Below are positions 1-11,100 of a stretch of DNA of 16,621 nt, one piece after another; the first letter of the stretch is position 1, and each line of letters starts with the position of its first letter. Location: the NCBI GenBank assembly GCA_031406795.1, contig JANOHV010000037.1, positions 1-16,621 of the forward strand, in the 5' to 3' direction. The notes beneath the pieces were generated by a model. The model did not search any database. It was not told the DNA's origin and saw only the letters and a program-made list of their open reading frames with translations. The position numbers and the translations under genes are program-made. This DNA comes from DATDCY01 sp031406795 [NCBI: Candidatus Rokuibacteriota bacterium]. Lineage in GTDB: Bacteria; JAUVQV01.

Positions 1-202
1 GCGGCGGGGCGGCGCCGTGCAGTCGCATGGCGGCGCGCGAGGGAACCGCCGCGGCCGCGCCGGAGCGTCCCCGCAGGGGCGAAGCGTGCTGTCTGAGCCC
101 GCAGGGCGAGTTGCACGCTACGAGCGCAGGCGCGGACAGGCTGCGGACGAGCGCGGAGCTGGCGACTGCACGGCGCCGCCCCGCCGCCGCCCACACGGGA
201 AC
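1..202. other. Unassigned GC-rich upstream region, no supported gene
   Basis: Nothing here can be supported as a gene. Short frames are open on the + strand, one ending at 94-96, one at 237-239 and one at 251-253. Their translations are Arg/Ala/Pro-rich low complexity without recognisable motifs, and two of them run into or through the secA promoter. The first 96 bases could be the 3' tail of a gene that begins before the window, but nothing identifies it. The visible structure is a set of short nested inverted repeats between about 69 and 119. Confidence 0.5.
69..119. repeat. Nested GC-rich inverted repeats upstream of secA
   Basis: Two short hairpins with the same GCA loop lie close together. 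CCCC-GCA-GGGG occupies 69-79 and GCCC-GCA-GGGC occupies 97-107. The second sits inside a perfect 7-bp outer inverted repeat, AGCGTGC at 83-89 against GCACGCT at 113-119. This could be a structured 3' UTR, a small dispersed repeat or a relic. No function can be read from the sequence. Confidence 0.45.
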
Positions 203-222
203 GCCGGTCCGCTGGTTTTTTT
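203..222 (+). terminator. Weak rho-independent terminator-like stem with T-run
   Basis: A 5-bp stem (203-207 with 212-216, including two G-T wobbles) and a TCCG loop are followed directly by a run of seven T at 216-222. It would end transcription of whatever gene lies before the window, just ahead of the secA promoter. The stem is short and weak, so this is tentative. Confidence 0.3.
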
Positions 223-250
223 CCGATACGACGGCCTGACCTGCTATAAT
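221..250 (+). promoter_or_regulatory. secA promoter (consensus extended -10)
   Basis: A perfect TATAAT at 245-250 is preceded by TG at 242-243, giving an extended -10 in an otherwise very GC-rich setting. No good -35 is present; TTCCGA at 221-226 matches TTGACA at only three of six positions with an 18-nt spacer. The strong extended -10 could compensate. Transcription should start near 257, leaving a leader of about 30 nt. The leader ends in the Shine-Dalgarno GAGGAG at 276-281, six bases before the secA ATG. Confidence 0.65.
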
Positions 251-261
251 TAAAATTTAAT
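249..261. promoter_or_regulatory. AT-rich palindrome over the secA transcription start
   Basis: ATTAAA-A-TTTAAT is a perfect 6-bp inverted repeat around one central base. It overlaps the end of the -10 box and the expected start site. It could be an operator, but it may simply reflect an AT-rich melting region. Confidence 0.25.
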
Positions 262-287
262 CACGAATTTCTATTGAGGAGAGATAC

Positions 288-3089
<2,802 letters not shown>

Positions 3090-3113
3090 CCGGCCGGCGG
3101 CGGCAGATCGTTC

Positions 3114-3143
3114 TTGACACTTTTTTTTGCCGCGTGCTAGACT
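3114..3143 (+). promoter_or_regulatory. Sigma70-type promoter of the envelope gene cluster
   Basis: A perfect TTGACA at 3114-3119 is separated by 18 nt from TAGACT at 3138-3143, with TG at 3135-3136 forming an extended -10. The spacer contains a run of eight T (3121-3128), which stands out against the GC-rich surroundings and could bend or stiffen the spacer. Transcription should begin near 3150, giving a leader of about 58 nt before the ATG at 3208. No good terminator separates secA from this site, so some read-through from secA is possible. Confidence 0.75.
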
Positions 3144-3207
3144 TTTCCAGGGTTTTCGTGCAGTTAGGTGCAGGTCCCGCCCGCGGGCGGCGAACGGGGG
3201 ATATGGA

Positions 3208-5208
3208 ATGCGACGCACGATCCGCCTGACGGTCCTGGCAGCGGCTGCCGGCATGGTGCTTCTGGGGCTGTCAGTCGCCACGGGTTCCCGCGCCGCGACG
3301 ATTCTCGTGAAACCGGGCAAGCTCGATCACTTCGTGCTCACCGCGCCGCCGACGGCGCTCGCGGGCGAGAGCTTCCTCGTGCGCATCGAACCATACGACG
3401 CGAGCGGGAACCTCATCACCGAGTTTCGCGGCAAGGCGGGTGTCTTCGCGGTGAACGTCTCCGCCGGCGGCGAGGCCGTGCCGGGCAAGCTGCGCTCCGA
3501 GGAATTCGCGGGCGGCGCAACAGTCAAGGTCGCCAGCAAGCGCGCCGGGATTCTCGAGCTCACGGTGACCGAGGGCGAGGGCAGCACGCCGCTCGCCAGC
3601 GTGCAGGCCCGCATCCTCCCGAACCGGCTCGATCGTTTCGTGGTCAACGCCCCGCGCGAGGTGACCGCGGGCGAGAATTTTCAGGCCCGGGTCATCGCGC
3701 AGGACGCTTACGGCAACACCAAGGACGACCTCGCCGACATTCGCGAGGGACTGCGCGTGGAGGTTCAGGGGACGGGGTCGGCCGCGACTGCGGACAAGAC
3801 AACGCCGCCATTTCGCGGCGGGGAGGCGACGTTCACGTTTCAGCCGCGCAAGGCCGGTTCGATCCGGGTCGCCGTGCAGGAAACGCGGACGCGCAGCGCC
3901 GGCGAGAGCGCGGGGATCAAGGTCAACCCGGCGGCGCTCGACCATTTCACCGTCCTCGCCCCCAAAGCGGCGGTTGCCGGAGAGAAGTTCGTCGTGCTGA
4001 TCTCGGCCTACGATGCTTTCGAGAACCCGGTGACCAGCTACGAGGCGCAGGGCGACGGCCTCAGCCTGCGCGCCTCCGGTACGGGCGCCCTCGCTCCGGC
4101 GACGGTCGCGGCCAAGGAGTTCAAGGACGGGCAGGCCCGGGTGACGCTGACGTACACCAGGGCCGAGGCTCTTCGCGTCGTGGTCCGCGAGCAGAATCGC
4201 GAGGCCGGCGGGGAGAGCGACGCCATTCTCGTCGCCCCGGGCGACCCGGATCAGTTCCGGGTGAACACGCCGCCCGAGGCGGTTGCCGGCGAGGGCTTTC
4301 CGGTCCAGATCGAGGCGCTCGATCGCTTCGGCAACCTCATCGAGGACTACGATCTGCGCGGCCTCGAAGTCCTGCTCTCGACGGACGGCCGCGGCCAGCT
4401 CTCCCCCGGAGTCATCTCGCCCGCGTCTTTTGTGCGCGGCAAGGCCGCGGTCAACCTGCAGTACAACCGGGCCGAATCATTCTCGGTGGTCGCCGCCCTC
4501 TCCAAGGAGGCGCTGGAGAAGTTGATCGCCGAGCGCAAGCGTCAGGCCGCGGCGCCGCCGGCCCCGGTGGTCGCTCCCGAGGATGCGGCGCGGGAGCGCG
4601 AACGCGCCGAGGCGGTCAAGGCCCGCGAAGAAGCGCAGCGGGCAAAGGACGAGGCCGAGAAGAGCCAGTCCAAGGAGGAAGCGGTCAAGGCGCGCGAGGA
4701 GGCGCAGCGGGCGCGCGACGAGGCCGTGAAGAAACAGGCGGCGGCGACGAAGCCGCGCGAGGAAGTCGTCAAGCCCGCCGAGAAGGCTCCCCCCCGGGCG
4801 GTTGCTCCTGCCAAGCCGGCCCCGGCGGCCAAGGCCCCCGCGCCGCGCCGCGACGAACCGGTTTCGTCGGCCAGGCCGACGGTCAAGATCCTCGAGAAGG
4901 TGAACGTCGAAGAGGGGAAGGATCAGGTTCTCGTGCGGCTGTCCACGAGCGGCCCGGTCAGCTACAACGCTTCCACCGGATCGCGTCTCTCCAAGGAGTG
5001 GATCTGGCTCGAACTCTTCCCGGTTCGCGCCGAGGCCTCCGTCGGCACGCAGGTGGCGGTTGCATCATCGCTCGTCGGCGAGATCACGGTCGAACAGGCG
5101 GAGCCCGAGAAGGTCCGCGTCTCGCTGCAGGTGCTGCCGCCCGGAATCTCGTACGTCGTCACTCAGCAGGACCGCTCTGTTGTGGTCAAGGTCGTCAGGA
5201 CGGAATAG
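3208..5208 (+). CDS. Secreted protein: four filamin/invasin-like modules, TolA-like linker, C-terminal AMIN domain
   Basis: The 666-residue product starts with a Sec signal peptide: MRR, a hydrophobic core, and a likely cleavage near residue 29 (SRA). Four modules of 102-103 residues follow, starting at residues 39, 141, 244 and 347. Each opens with an L/P-D-x-F element, then AGExF and a DxxxN turn, as in filamin-like and bacterial Ig-like extracellular repeats. Residues about 440-570 form a charged Ala/Glu/Lys/Arg then Pro/Ala linker with two copies of EAVKAREEAQRA at 468 and 491. The last 95 or so residues resemble the AMIN domain, which binds peptidoglycan or periplasmic partners in AmiC amidases and PilQ secretins. 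No amidase or secretin domain follows it. The ATG at 3208 has a G-run seven bases upstream; the frame is open further upstream, but that extension would overlap the promoter and lacks a signal peptide. It is first in a likely operon. A periplasmic, cell-wall-bound scaffold is inferred. Confidence 0.8.
   Translation: MRRTIRLTVLAAAAGMVLLGLSVATGSRAATILVKPGKLDHFVLTAPPTALAGESFLVRIEPYDASGNLITEFRGKAGVFAVNVSAGGEAVPGKLRSEEFAGGATVKVASKRAGILELTVTEGEGSTPLASVQARILPNRLDRFVVNAPREVTAGENFQARVIAQDAYGNTKDDLADIREGLRVEVQGTGSAATADKTTPPFRGGEATFTFQPRKAGSIRVAVQETRTRSAGESAGIKVNPAALDHFTVLAPKAAVAGEKFVVLISAYDAFENPVTSYEAQGDGLSLRASGTGALAPATVAAKEFKDGQARVTLTYTRAEALRVVVREQNREAGGESDAILVAPGDPDQFRVNTPPEAVAGEGFPVQIEALDRFGNLIEDYDLRGLEVLLSTDGRGQLSPGVISPASFVRGKAAVNLQYNRAESFSVVAALSKEALEKLIAERKRQAAAPPAPVVAPEDAARERERAEAVKAREEAQRAKDEAEKSQSKEEAVKAREEAQRARDEAVKKQAAATKPREEVVKPAEKAPPRAVAPAKPAPAAKAPAPRRDEPVSSARPTVKILEKVNVEEGKDQVLVRLSTSGPVSYNASTGSRLSKEWIWLELFPVRAEASVGTQVAVASSLVGEITVEQAEPEKVRVSLQVLPPGISYVVTQQDRSVVVKVVRTE
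4609..4722 (+). repeat. Duplicated 45-bp unit in the charged linker of the AMIN protein
   Basis: Two 45-bp copies, 4609-4653 and 4678-4722, encode EAVKAREEAQRA followed by KDE or RDE and are offset by 69 bp. They make a short helical, TolA-like spacer between the filamin-like modules and the AMIN domain. The DNA copies differ mainly at third positions, so the duplication is not recent. Confidence 0.7.
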
Positions 5209-5211
5209 CCG

Positions 5212-5225
5212 GGGCCGGCCGGCCC
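5212..5225. other. 14-bp perfect GC palindrome in the intergenic gap
   Basis: GGGCCGGCCGGCCC is its own reverse complement and lies four bases after the stop of the AMIN-domain gene. In RNA it could form a 5-bp hairpin, but there is no T-run, so it is a poor terminator. It might attenuate transcription or stabilise the 3' end of the upstream message, or it may be chance in such GC-rich DNA. Confidence 0.3.
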
Positions 5226-5286
5226 GCCGCGCTCCGGACCAGTTCGTCAGCCCTCGGTGAGCGACGGGACGCCAGCGGGGCGGGCG

Positions 5287-8175
5287 ATGCAACAGCAGAA
5301 GATCCTCCTCCTCGAGAACGTGGCCACGCAGGCCGCCGGGGTGCGCGAGCACCTCTCCCAGGCCGGGTTGCTGGTGACCGTCAGTCGCTACGAGGCCGAC
5401 GGGCTCAAGCGCCTCGTGGAGTGGCAGCCCGACCTGGTCCTCGTTTCGACCGCCCATCCGGCGGGGGACTTCGTCGAATACTGCCGCCGCGTGCGGGCTC
5501 TCGCACCGGCGGTGCGCATCGTCGTCACCTCGTCGCACAACCGCGACCAGTTGTTCCAGGAGCACCCCGCCCTGTCGGCGATCGTCGACGGGGTTCTGCA
5601 GCGACCGTTCCCCGCCGAGGAGGTCATGGAGCTGCTCGTTCCCGCCCCGGTCGCGACGGGCGTTCCTGCCGGGCAAGCGGCGGCCGAGGCCGGGATAGCC
5701 GAATTGCGCGCTGAGTTTCAGCGCCAGCTCGACGCCAGATTCCTCGAGGTCGAGGAGCTCAAGCGGCACCTCGAGGTGGCGAGCAGGCGGGCCGCCTCGG
5801 CTCCCGGACTCGAGTGGCTGCAGTCGGAGAACGATCATCTCCGGCAGGGGGTCGAGGAAACACGGAAGAAAGCCGCGCTCGCCCTCGCCACGGAACAGCT
5901 CAAGCGCAGCGAAATCGAGGTCAAACTCGACAACCTGCTGCGCATGAAGGAGGACTTCGAATTTCGCGCGCAGAACGAACTCGAGGAGCGGAGCCAGGAG
6001 CTCGAACTGGCGCGCGGGCAGCTGCAGGAGCTGCGCGCGAGTTCCGACAAGGCCGCCGCCGGGCACGCGACGCTGCGCGTCGAATTGGAGCGCGCGCTGA
6101 TCGAGAAGGAGCAGATCGAGGAGCGGCTCCACGCGCTGGATACCGGGGGACGGGAGGCCGCCTCCCCGGAGGCTCGGCCGGCGGATGCGGAGCGCATCGC
6201 GGAGCTCGAGGCCGAACTCTCGCGGCAACGCGCGCTGGCGGCCGAGGGACAGGTGGCGCTTGCCGACACGGCGGCGAAGGCCGCGATGCTCGAAGAAACG
6301 CTGGCCCGTGTGCCGGCTGCCCGCGAGGAGCGGGAACGCCTCCTCGCGCAGGCCCGGACTCTGCGCGAAGAAGCGGCGCAGGCGCAACGGCAGGCCGCGC
6401 AGCTGGAGGAGAAGCACGAAACGCTGCGGGAGAAGCTCGCGGCGGCCGAGTCTGCGTCGGCCGTCGACCGGGCCGCGCTCCACGAAGCGACCGGGCGCGT
6501 TGCGGCGACGGAACAGGAACTGGCGGGGCTTCAGCGGGCGCGCGCCGAGGATGAGGATCAGGCGCGGCAGCAGCGGGACGCTGCCGCCGCCCGGGAGCAG
6601 GAGTTGCTCGAACGAGTCGGCGATGCCGAGCGCCGCAACGGGCAGTTGCAGTCGGCGTGCAGTGACTTCGAGCGGCGGCTGGGCGCGAGCGAAGCTGCCC
6701 GGGTGTCGGTAGCGGCCGAGGCGGAAGCGCTCGTCGAGCAGCGCGGCGCCGAAGTCGCGGCGTCGAAGGCGCGCGCGGAGGAGCTCAGCCGGGAGCTCGA
6801 GCCCCTGCGGGCTTTCAAGGCGGCGGCGGAAACTGAAAAGACCGACGAGGCCGCCGAGCTTCTCGCGCGGGAGTTGGCGGAGTCCCGAACGCGTGCCCGG
6901 GAATTGACGCTGGAATGCGAGCGTCTGTCGGAGCTGCTGGCACAGCGCGAGCAGCAGATCGCGACGCTGCGCGAAGAGCTGACACAACGCGAGCGGCAGC
7001 TCGCGACGGTGTGCGAAGAGCTGGCGGCGGTCGGGGAGGCGCACGAGCGGGAGCTCCGCGGCCGGCTCGAGATTGCGGATGCGGCGCTCGCCGACGCGCG
7101 CGAGGGATTCGCGGCGCGCGAGCGGGAGCTGCTGCTCCAGCTGGCGGACCGGGAGACTGCCGCGCGGGCCCGCGAAGAGCAGCTCGCGGCCCGGGTGGTT
7201 CCGGAGGCCCCGGCAGACCTGGTGCAGCCCGAGTTGCAGCGCATCCAGCAGCTGCTCGAGGAAGTGTTCTCCCGGGCCAGGACCGAGGCCGTGGACTACG
7301 CCCGGCGCGACGCCGAGCTCTCCGTCCGGCTCCAGGCCGCGCTCGACGAGCGCCGGCTGCTGCAGGAACGGTTCGATCGCGTCAGCGCCGAAACCAGCGA
7401 GCGCGAGCGCCGTTCGGCTTCGCTGCTCCAGAGCGCCATCGACCACCGCGCCGCGCCGCCGGCGGAGCGGGCCAACCTGCCGGCGGTCGTGCCGCAGGAC
7501 CCCGGTCCCGCGCCCCGGAGGTCGCGCCGCCTGCCCGTCTTTGCGGGACTCGCCGTGCTGGCGCTGGGTGCCGTGCTGGCGTTCCTCGGGCTGCGCCAGA
7601 GCTCCCCGCGCGCGGTTCCTGAACGCCGGCCGGCGCTCCCGCGGCCGCAGGCGGCAGGCTCGCCGGGCGCCGCAGTGACGCCGCGCGAGGTCTGGGATCG
7701 CTGGACCCGCAGCGACGGCTCGGGCGGCGTACTGGTGCAGGCGACGTTGCGCAGCGAACAGGAGCTGCGCGCCGAGGTCGAAGCCGATCGCGCGCGCGGC
7801 ATGAGCGACGAGGAGGCGCGGGCGGAGCTGGCGCGGCGATCGAGCGCCTTCCGCTTCGACACCACCTGGTACGTGAGCGTCTACCTGAAGAATCTCTCGC
7901 CGGGTTACCCGGCCTATCTCGACGATCTCCCCGGCCGCTTCCGACTCCGCGACGGCAGCGGCAAGGAAGTTCCGGCCTTTCTGCCGCCCGGGCATGAGAA
8001 AGACCGCCGGGTCTTCAGTTTCGGCGCCGGCGCCCCCGGGGATCTGTTCTATGAGGCTTCGGTCTCCCTCGGTTTCGACCGCGCCGGGCTCTCCCCGTCG
8101 GCGGGGTACCTTCAACTCGTGGTCTCGGACGTGGGGGCTGCCTCGCGCCGCGTTCTGACCTGGGAACTTGAATAG
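5287..8175 (+). CDS. Pseudo-receiver / long coiled-coil / single-TM protein with periplasmic C-terminal domain
   Basis: The 962-residue product has four parts. Residues 4-118 look like a response-regulator receiver fold but lack its chemistry: the acidic pair is Glu10-Asn11, the phospho-acceptor Asp is Ser54 (after PDLVLV), and the conserved Lys before PF is Arg106. Thr81 is kept. Residues about 137-720 are almost uninterrupted Ala/Glu/Arg/Leu coiled coil. RRSRR precedes one hydrophobic helix at 749-769, which predicts a cytoplasmic N-terminus. The last 190 or so residues would be periplasmic and look beta-rich from about residue 850 onward; I do not recognise that domain. I chose the ATG at 5287 because the receiver-like fold starts there; an in-frame GTG at 5257 would add ten residues but lacks a clear ribosome site. 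No output domain such as a DNA-binding domain or enzyme is present. A cytoplasm-to-periplasm scaffold or localisation factor is inferred. Its stop overlaps the next frame. Confidence 0.75.
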   Translation: MQQQKILLLENVATQAAGVREHLSQAGLLVTVSRYEADGLKRLVEWQPDLVLVSTAHPAGDFVEYCRRVRALAPAVRIVVTSSHNRDQLFQEHPALSAIVDGVLQRPFPAEEVMELLVPAPVATGVPAGQAAAEAGIAELRAEFQRQLDARFLEVEELKRHLEVASRRAASAPGLEWLQSENDHLRQGVEETRKKAALALATEQLKRSEIEVKLDNLLRMKEDFEFRAQNELEERSQELELARGQLQELRASSDKAAAGHATLRVELERALIEKEQIEERLHALDTGGREAASPEARPADAERIAELEAELSRQRALAAEGQVALADTAAKAAMLEETLARVPAAREERERLLAQARTLREEAAQAQRQAAQLEEKHETLREKLAAAESASAVDRAALHEATGRVAATEQELAGLQRARAEDEDQARQQRDAAAAREQELLERVGDAERRNGQLQSACSDFERRLGASEAARVSVAAEAEALVEQRGAEVAASKARAEELSRELEPLRAFKAAAETEKTDEAAELLARELAESRTRARELTLECERLSELLAQREQQIATLREELTQRERQLATVCEELAAVGEAHERELRGRLEIADAALADAREGFAARERELLLQLADRETAARAREEQLAARVVPEAPADLVQPELQRIQQLLEEVFSRARTEAVDYARRDAELSVRLQAALDERRLLQERFDRVSAETSERERRSASLLQSAIDHRAAPPAERANLPAVVPQDPGPAPRRSRRLPVFAGLAVLALGAVLAFLGLRQSSPRAVPERRPALPRPQAAGSPGAAVTPREVWDRWTRSDGSGGVLVQATLRSEQELRAEVEADRARGMSDEEARAELARRSSAFRFDTTWYVSVYLKNLSPGYPAYLDDLPGRFRLRDGSGKEVPAFLPPGHEKDRRVFSFGAGAPGDLFYEASVSLGFDRAGLSPSAGYLQLVVSDVGAASRRVLTWELE

Positions 8176-11100
8176 CGCGGCCCGGGTCCGGGAGCGGAGG
8201 CGAGACGCCGAGTCTCCCCGTACGCGCGCGCCGGGGAGGGTGTGCGTGCTGGTCGTGGGAATCCTCTGGTCCCTGGTCGCCGCCGCCTCGGCAAGCGCGG
8301 CAGAGCAGGGCAAGACCCTGCTGCTTCTGCCCGTCGCGGGGGGGACCCCCGGTCAGGAGTGGTCGGCAAAGGCGCTCGGCGGCATCCTCGAGGACGGCTT
8401 TCGCTCCGTGCGCTCCGTCCGCCTGTTGACGGGGACTGCGCGCGAAGTGGCCCTGCGCGAGCTTTCCGCCAGCGCCACGGTGACGCCCGAGGAATTCCGC
8501 GAGATCTGCCGCCGCGCGGGTGCCGACCTCGCCCTCCTCGGCGGGAGCACGCTGGTCGACGGGCGGCTGGCCCTCGAGATCAGGATCTTCGACGTTGCCG
8601 CCGCCCGCGAACTGCTGACCTTCCGCGGGGAGGAGCCGTCGGCGCGGGCGTTCGAACTGGCCGCCGCCGCCATCCGGCACGTCGCGGCCGAGGCCGCCCT
8701 CGGCAGCGCGAATGCCCTGTTCCCTGGGGGTGTCACCGTCTCGCTGGAAGCCTACGCCGCTTATCGGGCGGCGTTGATCGAGGAGGCCCCGGCGGCGCGC
8801 GTCGAGAAGTTGCGGGGGGTGCTCGCGCTCGACGCCGATTACGCCGATCCGACGCTGCGGCTCGGGGTCGAGCTCTTCCGGCTCGGTTCGCTGGACGAGG
8901 CAATGGGCGTTCTGGAGCGCGCGGTCGCCCTCGCCCCGAAAGTGGCGGAGGCCCGCAACAACTACGGGGTCGCGCTCGCCGCCGCCGGCCGCCCGGAACA
9001 GGCACAGCGGCAGTTCGAGGAGGCGGTGGCGCTCGCGCCCGAATACGCCGAAGCCCGGCTGAACCTGGCGCGCGTGTTCGAGGATCGCGGCCGCTCCTCG
9101 GACGCGGAGCGGCAGTACACCGCGATTCTCGAGGCCGACGCCGGCAACGACAAGGCCCGCGCCGGACTCGCCGCGCTCTACGACGGCACCGGACGGCCCG
9201 AACTTGCGATCAGGGAGTTTCGACTCCTGTCGCCGCGCCGCCCCGATCTGGCCGAAGGGGAGTTCCTGCGCTCCGGGCAGGAGGCGCGCAAGGCCCGCGA
9301 GTACGCGCGTGCCGAGAAATTCTTTCTGCGCGCCGCCGACGTCAACCCGCAATTCGCGCAGGCCTGGGCGGAGCTGGGGACCAACAGCTATCTCGCGGGG
9401 GAGTACTCCAAGGGCGTGGAGTACTTCCGCAAGGCGCTCGCGATCGACCCGGGACAGGCGGCGTTTCACTATTACCTCGCCCTCGCCCTCGACAAGGACC
9501 GGCAGCAGGACGAGGCGCTGCGGGAATACCGTCGCGCCGTGGAACTGGGAGGCCCCCCCGAGGCGCGGCTCGGCCTGGCGCGCGCGGCGCTCGAGGCGGG
9601 TGACCCCGGCCTCGCCGTCGAAGAGTTGAATCGACTGCTCGTCGCCAGCCCCGACAATGCGGAGGCCAAGACGATGCTCGCCCAGGCCACGGGCGAGATG
9701 GAGGCGCGCCGCCGGCTCGTCGAGGGCCAGAGCCAGTTCGCGAACCAGCGGCTGGCCCGGCTCGAGCAGATCGTCGCCGACGCCAACCGCGCCAATCGCG
9801 AGCTCGAGGCGCGGCTGCAGGCCGTGACCCGGGACAAGCAGGCGCAGGGCGGGATCGACGCGGCGCCGGGCGAACTGGCTGCGGAACGCGAAGCGCGCCG
9901 GCGCGAAGCGGCGGAGGCGCAAACCGCGCTCGCGCTGCTGCGCACGGAGAAGGAGCGAAGCGCCCTGGAACTCGCGGAGGCGCGGGAGCGGCTCAAACGC
10001 GAGGCCGAGCGGTTTCAGGCGGAACTGGCGGCCGCACAGGCCAGGATTCTCGAACTGGGGCGCGGTTCCGGGGAGGTCGCCGAAATGCGGGAGCGGCTCG
10101 CGGGTCTGCAGGCGGACCTGGCGCGCGCGCAGACCGAGTCCGGACAGCAGCGCGAGGCGCACCGCCTGGAGGCCGGGCGCGTCAAGGCGGAGCAGGCTGC
10201 GGGCGAGGCCGCACGCGGCGAGCTTGCGAAACTGGCAACCGAATCGGCCGAGCTCAAGGGCCGGCTGCTTGCCGCGCAGGGGGCGACCGCGAAAGCTGAA
10301 GAGGGCCAGAAATCGGAGCGCGAACGCGGCGAGCGGGTTCTGGCGGAGGAGCGCGAAGCGCGCCGGACCGAAGGCGAGCGGTTCAAGTCGGAGCTGGCCG
10401 CCAGTGAGGCCGCGCGCGGCGAACTCGGAAAGAAGGTGACCGAGGCGGCCGAGGTCAAGGGTCAGCTGCTGGCCGCGCAGGGTGCGATCGCACGGGCCGA
10501 AGAGGCCCAGAGAGCCGAGCGGAACCGGGGCGAGCGCGCGTTGGCCGCGGAGCGTGAGGACCGCCGCGTCGAGGTCGAAAAGCTCCGGGCCGAACTGGCG
10601 GCCGCCCAGTTCAAGCGCCAGGAGAAGGAGCGGCTGCTACAGGACCTGGCCGCCGAGAAGGCGCGGACGCTTGCGGCACAGGCCGCGCGAGAGAAGGCCG
10701 AGCGCGCTCAAGAACTCGAGCGGGAGGCGCGGCGCGTGGACGTCGAAAACCTCAAGACGGAGGCCACGGCTGAGCGCGCGAGCCGCAAGAGCGAGGTCGA
10801 GAAACTCAGGGCCGAGCTGGCGGCGGCGGTCGGCCGTGCGCAGGACCGGGACCGTCTGGCCCAGGAAATCGCCGCGGAGCGCAAGCGCGCGCTCGCGGAG
10901 CAGGCGGCGCGCGAGAAGATCGAGCAGACGCTCGCCGACCAGCGCGCAGGCGGCGAGCGCGCGCTTGCCGCCGAACGCCTTCGTGGCGAGCAGGCCGCCG
11001 CGGCCGAGCGCGTGGAGTCCCGCCGCCAGGGCGCGTTGACCGCGACGCGCGTGGCGGCGCTCGAAACTCAGGCGAAAACGCTGGCGGAGTCGCTCCAGAC

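Noticed and set aside
17-253. A 78-codon + strand frame ahead of secA, considered as a SecM-like leader
   Set aside because: It spans the terminator-like stem and the secA -10 box, so it is not on the secA message. There is no signal peptide, arrest motif or ribosome site.
3090-3128. A rho-independent terminator of secA ending in the T8 run
   Set aside because: No stable stem lies directly before the T-run; TTGACA sits there instead, so the T-run belongs to the promoter spacer.
3168-5714. An 848-codon + strand frame overlapping the AMIN-domain gene
   Set aside because: The translation is Arg/Gly-rich low complexity, and the other frame has a signal peptide, four regular modules and an AMIN-like end.
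5700-7500. SMC/Rad50-like ATPase homology suggested by the long coiled coil
   Set aside because: There is no Walker A, Walker B or signature motif at either end. The resemblance is only heptad and charge composition.
5065-8313. A 1082-codon open frame on the - strand opposite the pseudo-receiver gene
   Set aside because: This is also a mirror of a GC-biased coding gene; the + strand frame has a receiver-like fold, coiled coil and TM helix.
8015-10162. A 715-codon open frame on the - strand opposite the TPR gene
   Set aside because: The + strand frame has clear TPRs and a signal peptide; the - strand frame has none.
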